Source: Pseudolabrys sp.
Lineage (GTDB): Bacteria; Pseudomonadota; Alphaproteobacteria; Rhizobiales; Xanthobacteraceae
Length of the DNA: 64,000 bases
NCBI GenBank assembly: GCA_030684935.1
Contig: JAUXXH010000035.1
Coordinates: forward strand, 35,555-99,554
Reading direction: 5' to 3'
A model generated the notes under the pieces. The model did no database searches, was not told where the DNA came from, and was given only the letters and a program-made list of their open reading frames with translations. A program made the translations under genes and the position numbers. Shown piece after piece: positions 60,609-64,000 of this stretch. The number at the start of each line of letters is the position of its first letter. Position 1 is the stretch's first letter.

Positions 60609-62639
60609 TTACTTCCCGAGCTTTTTCAGCGCCGCCTCAGCCACTGCCTCGGCGGTAATGCCGAATTTCTTGTAGAGTTCCTTGTACGGCGCGCTGGCGC
60701 CGAACGAATTCATGCCGACGAAGATCCCATCGGCGCCGATGATGGCGTCCCAGCCCTGCCGCACCGCGGCTTCGACGCCGATCCGGACCCTGGCGCTGCC
60801 GAGCACCGCCCGGCGCACGTCGTCCGGCTGCGCGGCGAACAGCTCGAAACTCGGCACCGAGACCACGCGGGCGGCGACGCCCTTGTCGGCCAGCAGCTTG
60901 GCGGCATCGACCGCGAGCGAGACTTCCGAGCCGGTGGCGAAGATGGACACGGCCGCGGCGCCGTCGGGACCGGCGATTTCATAGGCGCCCTGGGCGCAGA
61001 TGTTGTCGGCATCGTAGCGATTGCGCAGTTGCGGCAGGTTCTGCCGCGTCAGCGCCAGTACGCTCGGCCGGTCTTTGGACCGCAGCGCCAGCTCCCAGCA
61101 TTCGGCGGTCTCGACCGCGTCGGCCGGGCGGAATACCAGCAAATTCGGGATCGACCGCAGGGCGGCGAGATGCTCGACCGGCTGATGGGTCGGGCCGTCT
61201 TCGCCGAGGCCGATCGAGTCATGCGTCATCACGTGAATGACGCGCTCGCCCATCAGCGCCGCCAGCCGGATCGACGGGCGGCAGTAATCGGAGAACACCA
61301 GGAAGGTGCCGGAATAGGGGATGATACCGCCGTGCAGCACCATGCCGTTCATGGCCGCGGCCATGCCGTGCTCGCGGATGCCGTAATGGATGAAGCGGCC
61401 GGAGAAGTCGCCGGCGTTGATCGCCTGCATCGACTTGGTGCGGGTGTTGTTGGAGCCCGTCAGGTCGGCCGAGCCGCCGATCATTTCCGGCACGGCCGGC
61501 ACCAGGAACTCCAGCGCGAATTCCGACGCGGTGCGCGAGGCGATATCCTTCGGCGTGTCGGCCAGCGTCTGCTTGAGCTTGGCGACAGCGTCGCTCAGTG
61601 ACTGCGTGGGCAGGTCGCCTTTCATGCGGCGTTCGAACTCACTGCGTTGTCCGGCATCGAGCGCGGCCAGCGTCTTGGACCAGCCGGCATGCGCTGCCTT
61701 CGAGCGCTCGCCAGCCTTGCGCCAGCCGGCCAGGATGTCGGCCGGAATCTCGAACGGGGCGTGCGGCCAGCCGAGCGCGGCGCGCGTGGCCTTGATTTCA
61801 TCGGCGCCGAGCGGCGAGCCGTGCGACGACGACTTGCCGGCCTTGGCCGGCGAGCCATAACCGATGGTGGTCTTGCAGGCGATCATCACCGGTCTGTCGG
61901 ACGACTGCGCTTTCTCCAGCGCCGCGGCGATGGCCGCGGGGTCGTGGCCGTCGATGCGCCAGGCGTTCCAGCCGCAAGCCTCGAACCGCTTCACCTGATC
62001 GACCGAATCCGACAGCGATAGCGCGCCATCGATCGAAATGCCGTTGTCGTCGAACAGCACGATCAGCTTGCTCAGCTTCAGATGCCCCGCCATGGCGATG
62101 GCTTCGTGGCTGATGCCTTCCATCAGGTCGCCGTCTGAGGCGAGCACGTAAGTCTTGTGGTTGACCACGGCGTCGCCGAACACCGCCGCCATGTGGCGTT
62201 CGGCGATCGCCATGCCGACGGCATTGGCCAGTCCCTGGCCGAGCGGGCCGGTGGTGGTCTCGATGCCGGTGGTGATGAAATTTTCCGGATGTCCCGGCGT
62301 CTTCGAGCCGGACTGGCGGAAGCGCTTGATCTCGTCGAGCGACACGCTCGAATAGCCGGTCAGATAGAGCAGGGCGTACAGCAGCATCGAGCCGTGCCCG
62401 GCCGAGAGCACGAAGCGGTCGCGGTCGGGCCAGGCCGGATCGGCCGGATCGAATTTCAGGAACTGCGTGAACAGCACGGTCGCCACATCGGCGGCGCCCA
62501 TCGGCAGGCCGGGGTGGCCGGATTTGGCCTGTTCCACCGCATCCATCGCCAGCGCGCGAATCGCGTTGGCCATGCCGGCGTGAGCAGTCGCGGAGGCCGG
62601 TGGCGCGGTGCGCGCGGCGGGGGAAGCGTTTGAAGTCAT
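60609..62639 (-). CDS. tkt: Transketolase
   Basis: [26 protein letters not shown]…, [23 protein letters not shown]. Confidence 0.97.
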   Translation of the reverse strand: MTSNASPAARTAPPASATAHAGMANAIRALAMDAVEQAKSGHPGLPMGAADVATVLFTQFLKFDPADPAWPDRDRFVLSAGHGSMLLYALLYLTGYSSVSLDEIKRFRQSGSKTPGHPENFITTGIETTTGPLGQGLANAVGMAIAERHMAAVFGDAVVNHKTYVLASDGDLMEGISHEAIAMAGHLKLSKLIVLFDDNGISIDGALSLSDSVDQVKRFEACGWNAWRIDGHDPAAIAAALEKAQSSDRPVMIACKTTIGYGSPAKAGKSSSHGSPLGADEIKATRAALGWPHAPFEIPADILAGWRKAGERSKAAHAGWSKTLAALDAGQRSEFERRMKGDLPTQSLSDAVAKLKQTLADTPKDIASRTASEFALEFLVPAVPEMIGGSADLTGSNNTRTKSMQAINAGDFSGRFIHYGIREHGMAAAMNGMVLHGGIIPYSGTFLVFSDYCRPSIRLAALMGERVIHVMTHDSIGLGEDGPTHQPVEHLAALRSIPNLLVFRPADAVETAECWELALRSKDRPSVLALTRQNLPQLRNRYDADNICAQGAYEIAGPDGAAAVSIFATGSEVSLAVDAAKLLADKGVAARVVSVPSFELFAAQPDDVRRAVLGSARVRIGVEAAVRQGWDAIIGADGIFVGMNSFGASAPYKELYKKFGITAEAVAEAALKKLGK

Positions 62640-62869
62640 GGAAAAAAGCCTGTTTCTAGGGGCTGGATAGCATGTGCGGCCCTTGAGTCAATGCGACGCC
62701 GCAGACGCCTCAAAGCCGTCAACAGGCGCAACAAAACATCGGGGTAAACCGCCCGCCGAGCGTTGACCGCGACATCGCCAGACACGTAAGGTTCTTCGTC
62801 TAAATCTTTGCTGCGGCAAGGGTTTTTTCAGTGCGGCGCCGGGGCGCCGCGAGTTGGCGCGAACAGGAC

Positions 62870-63148
62870 ATGACCGAGCAGAGCGACGTCGATATGGCCG
62901 TGAAACGTCTGGCGCTGGCGCTCGATGCGCTCGACGCCGCGGTCGAGCGCCGCCGTGAGGCTGATCGCACCGAGGAAGCGCTTGCCAACCAGGTGCAGGC
63001 GCTCGGGCTCGACCGCAGCAACCTCGCTGCCAGTCTCGACGGCGAGGCGGCGCGCGCGCGCAAGCTGGAAGCGACCAACCGCGAGGTCGCGCAGCGGCTG
63101 GATACGGCGATGGCCTCGATCCGGTCGGTGCTCGACGCGAACGAGTAG
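62870..63148 (+). CDS. DUF4164-like small coiled-coil protein
   Basis: MTEQSDVDMAVKRLALALDALDAAVERRREADRTEE…, immediately upstream of zapA. Confidence 0.75.
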   Translation: MTEQSDVDMAVKRLALALDALDAAVERRREADRTEEALANQVQALGLDRSNLAASLDGEAARARKLEATNREVAQRLDTAMASIRSVLDANE

Positions 63149-63163
63149 AGCGAGAACAGAGCC

Positions 63164-63547
63164 ATGGCCCAGGTCAACGCCACCATCGCCGGACGCCAGT
63201 TCCGCCTCGCCTGCGAGGACGGGCAGGAAGAGCATCTGCAAAAGCTGGCGCACGATCTTGACCAGCGCATCATCGATCTGCGCGCCAAGTTCGGCGAGAT
63301 TGGCGATACGCGGCTGACGGTGATGGCGGGTCTGATGCTGGCGGACGAACTGTCGGAAGCGGCACGCCGCATGCGTGTGCTGGAAGAGGAAGTCGCAGGC
63401 CTGCAGGACGCGCGCGTGGTGTCGTCCGACCGCGCCAAGGCGGCTTCCGCCGCGGTGGTCAATGCCTTCAACTCGGCCGCCGAGCGGCTGGAAGGCATTA
63501 CCCGCAAGCTGAACCAGTCGCTCGGCAACGGCGTGGCGATTGGGTGA
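63164..63547 (+). CDS. zapA: Cell division protein ZapA
   Basis: AQVNATIAGRQFRLACEDGQEEHLQKLAHDLDQRIIDLRAKFGEIGDTRLTVMAGLMLADEL. Confidence 0.92.
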   Translation: MAQVNATIAGRQFRLACEDGQEEHLQKLAHDLDQRIIDLRAKFGEIGDTRLTVMAGLMLADELSEAARRMRVLEEEVAGLQDARVVSSDRAKAASAAVVNAFNSAAERLEGITRKLNQSLGNGVAIG

Positions 63548-63592
63548 CGAAAGCAGCCATGGCGCTGGCCCGCGCGAATGACTACATTGGCG

Positions 63593-63749
63593 TTGCGGGG
63601 CTGCGAGGTGCGTCGGAGACACATTCCCCGGGGCCTTACGATCCCATCGGGAGCTGTCCCTGGCCGGGCTCGTGGGCTCGGTCATATGGCGCCCACCTAC
63701 AACAGTAGGTTCCCGGGATCACGCTCTGACGGCCATTGCGGCTCCGCAC
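63593..63749 (+). ncRNA. ssrS: 6S RNA
   Basis: Immediately downstream of zapA (conserved synteny); long-hairpin RNA closed by GCGGGGCTGC / GCGGCTCCGC (G-U tolerant). Confidence 0.85.
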
Positions 63750-63760
63750 TCAATCAACTC

Positions 63761-63862
63761 CGTCACCCTGAGGTGCGAGGCCTCTTGGCCGAGCCTCGAA
63801 GGGTGGCGGCCCGAGAGTCTGCGGCCGTCCATCCTTCGAGGCTCGCTGCGCTCGCACCTCAG
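63761..63862. repeat. Palindromic intergenic repeat, family C (right end truncated by an IS)
   Basis: Arms CTGAGGTGCGAG / CTCGCACCTCAG and GAGCCTCGAAGG / CCTTCGAGGCTC. Confidence 0.75.
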
Positions 63863-63870
63863 AGTCTGAC

Positions 63871-64000
63871 TCATAATGCGTTTAATGTTTTAGGGGCTGC
63901 CAAACGCCTTGTCAGCAGCCTTAGATGAGCGACGAGGATCCATGCAGCTTCGGTTGCCGCTGACCCCTCGAAATCCTTGGCCAGGCGGCGACACCTGCCG
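63871..64000 (-). CDS. IS5-family transposase C-terminus, cut by window edge
   Basis: Minus-strand frame …GRCRRLAKDFEGSAATEAAWILVAHLRLLTRRLAAPKTLNAL*, not in the ORF track because it is partial. Confidence 0.8.
   Translation of the reverse strand, partial: GRCRRLAKDFEGSAATEAAWILVAHLRLLTRRLAAPKTLNAL

Noticed and set aside
63578-63928. 116-aa plus-strand ORF at the right end
   Set aside because: Overlaps the 6S RNA, a palindromic repeat and an antisense IS5 transposase; not a real gene.

Overview
High-GC alphaproteobacterial chromosome segment. Gene content and order suggest a Rhizobiales member of the Bradyrhizobium/Xanthobacteraceae type; this is inference, no database was searched. The backbone is: (i) a flagellar/cell-cycle block with ctrA, fliI-fliJ, flhA, flbD, fliN-fliH-fliG-fliF, a DUF1153/SciP-like gene, flgD and fliK, plus a MASE1 hybrid histidine kinase; (ii) housekeeping genes: mnmA, a PmtA-like methyltransferase, tRNA-Met(CAT), egtB-egtD, tkt-gap-pgk-fba, a thiE-like gene, zapA and a 6S RNA downstream of zapA; (iii) catabolic and transport islands: a TctC/CoA-transferase/GntR/MaoC cluster, a FAH/TctC/flavin-enzyme/SDR/gentisate-dioxygenase-like cluster, and a DevBCA-type ABC exporter; (iv) an ECF sigma/RskA-like anti-sigma/fasciclin trio; (v) an MbfA-like ferritin-VIT gene with an Irr/ICE-type palindrome; (vi) a complete IS5/IS427-type element sitting on a stop codon, and a second IS5-like transposase entering at the right edge next to a truncated palindromic repeat. 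No CRISPR array, prophage or clear new defence system was seen. The strongest unexplained structure is regulatory. The ctrA-fliI intergenic region holds a dense GANTC (CcrM) cluster and a perfect inverted repeat centred on GGTTAA. Near-identical CtrA-box promoter blocks precede flhA and fliF, which also suggests a corrected fliF start.
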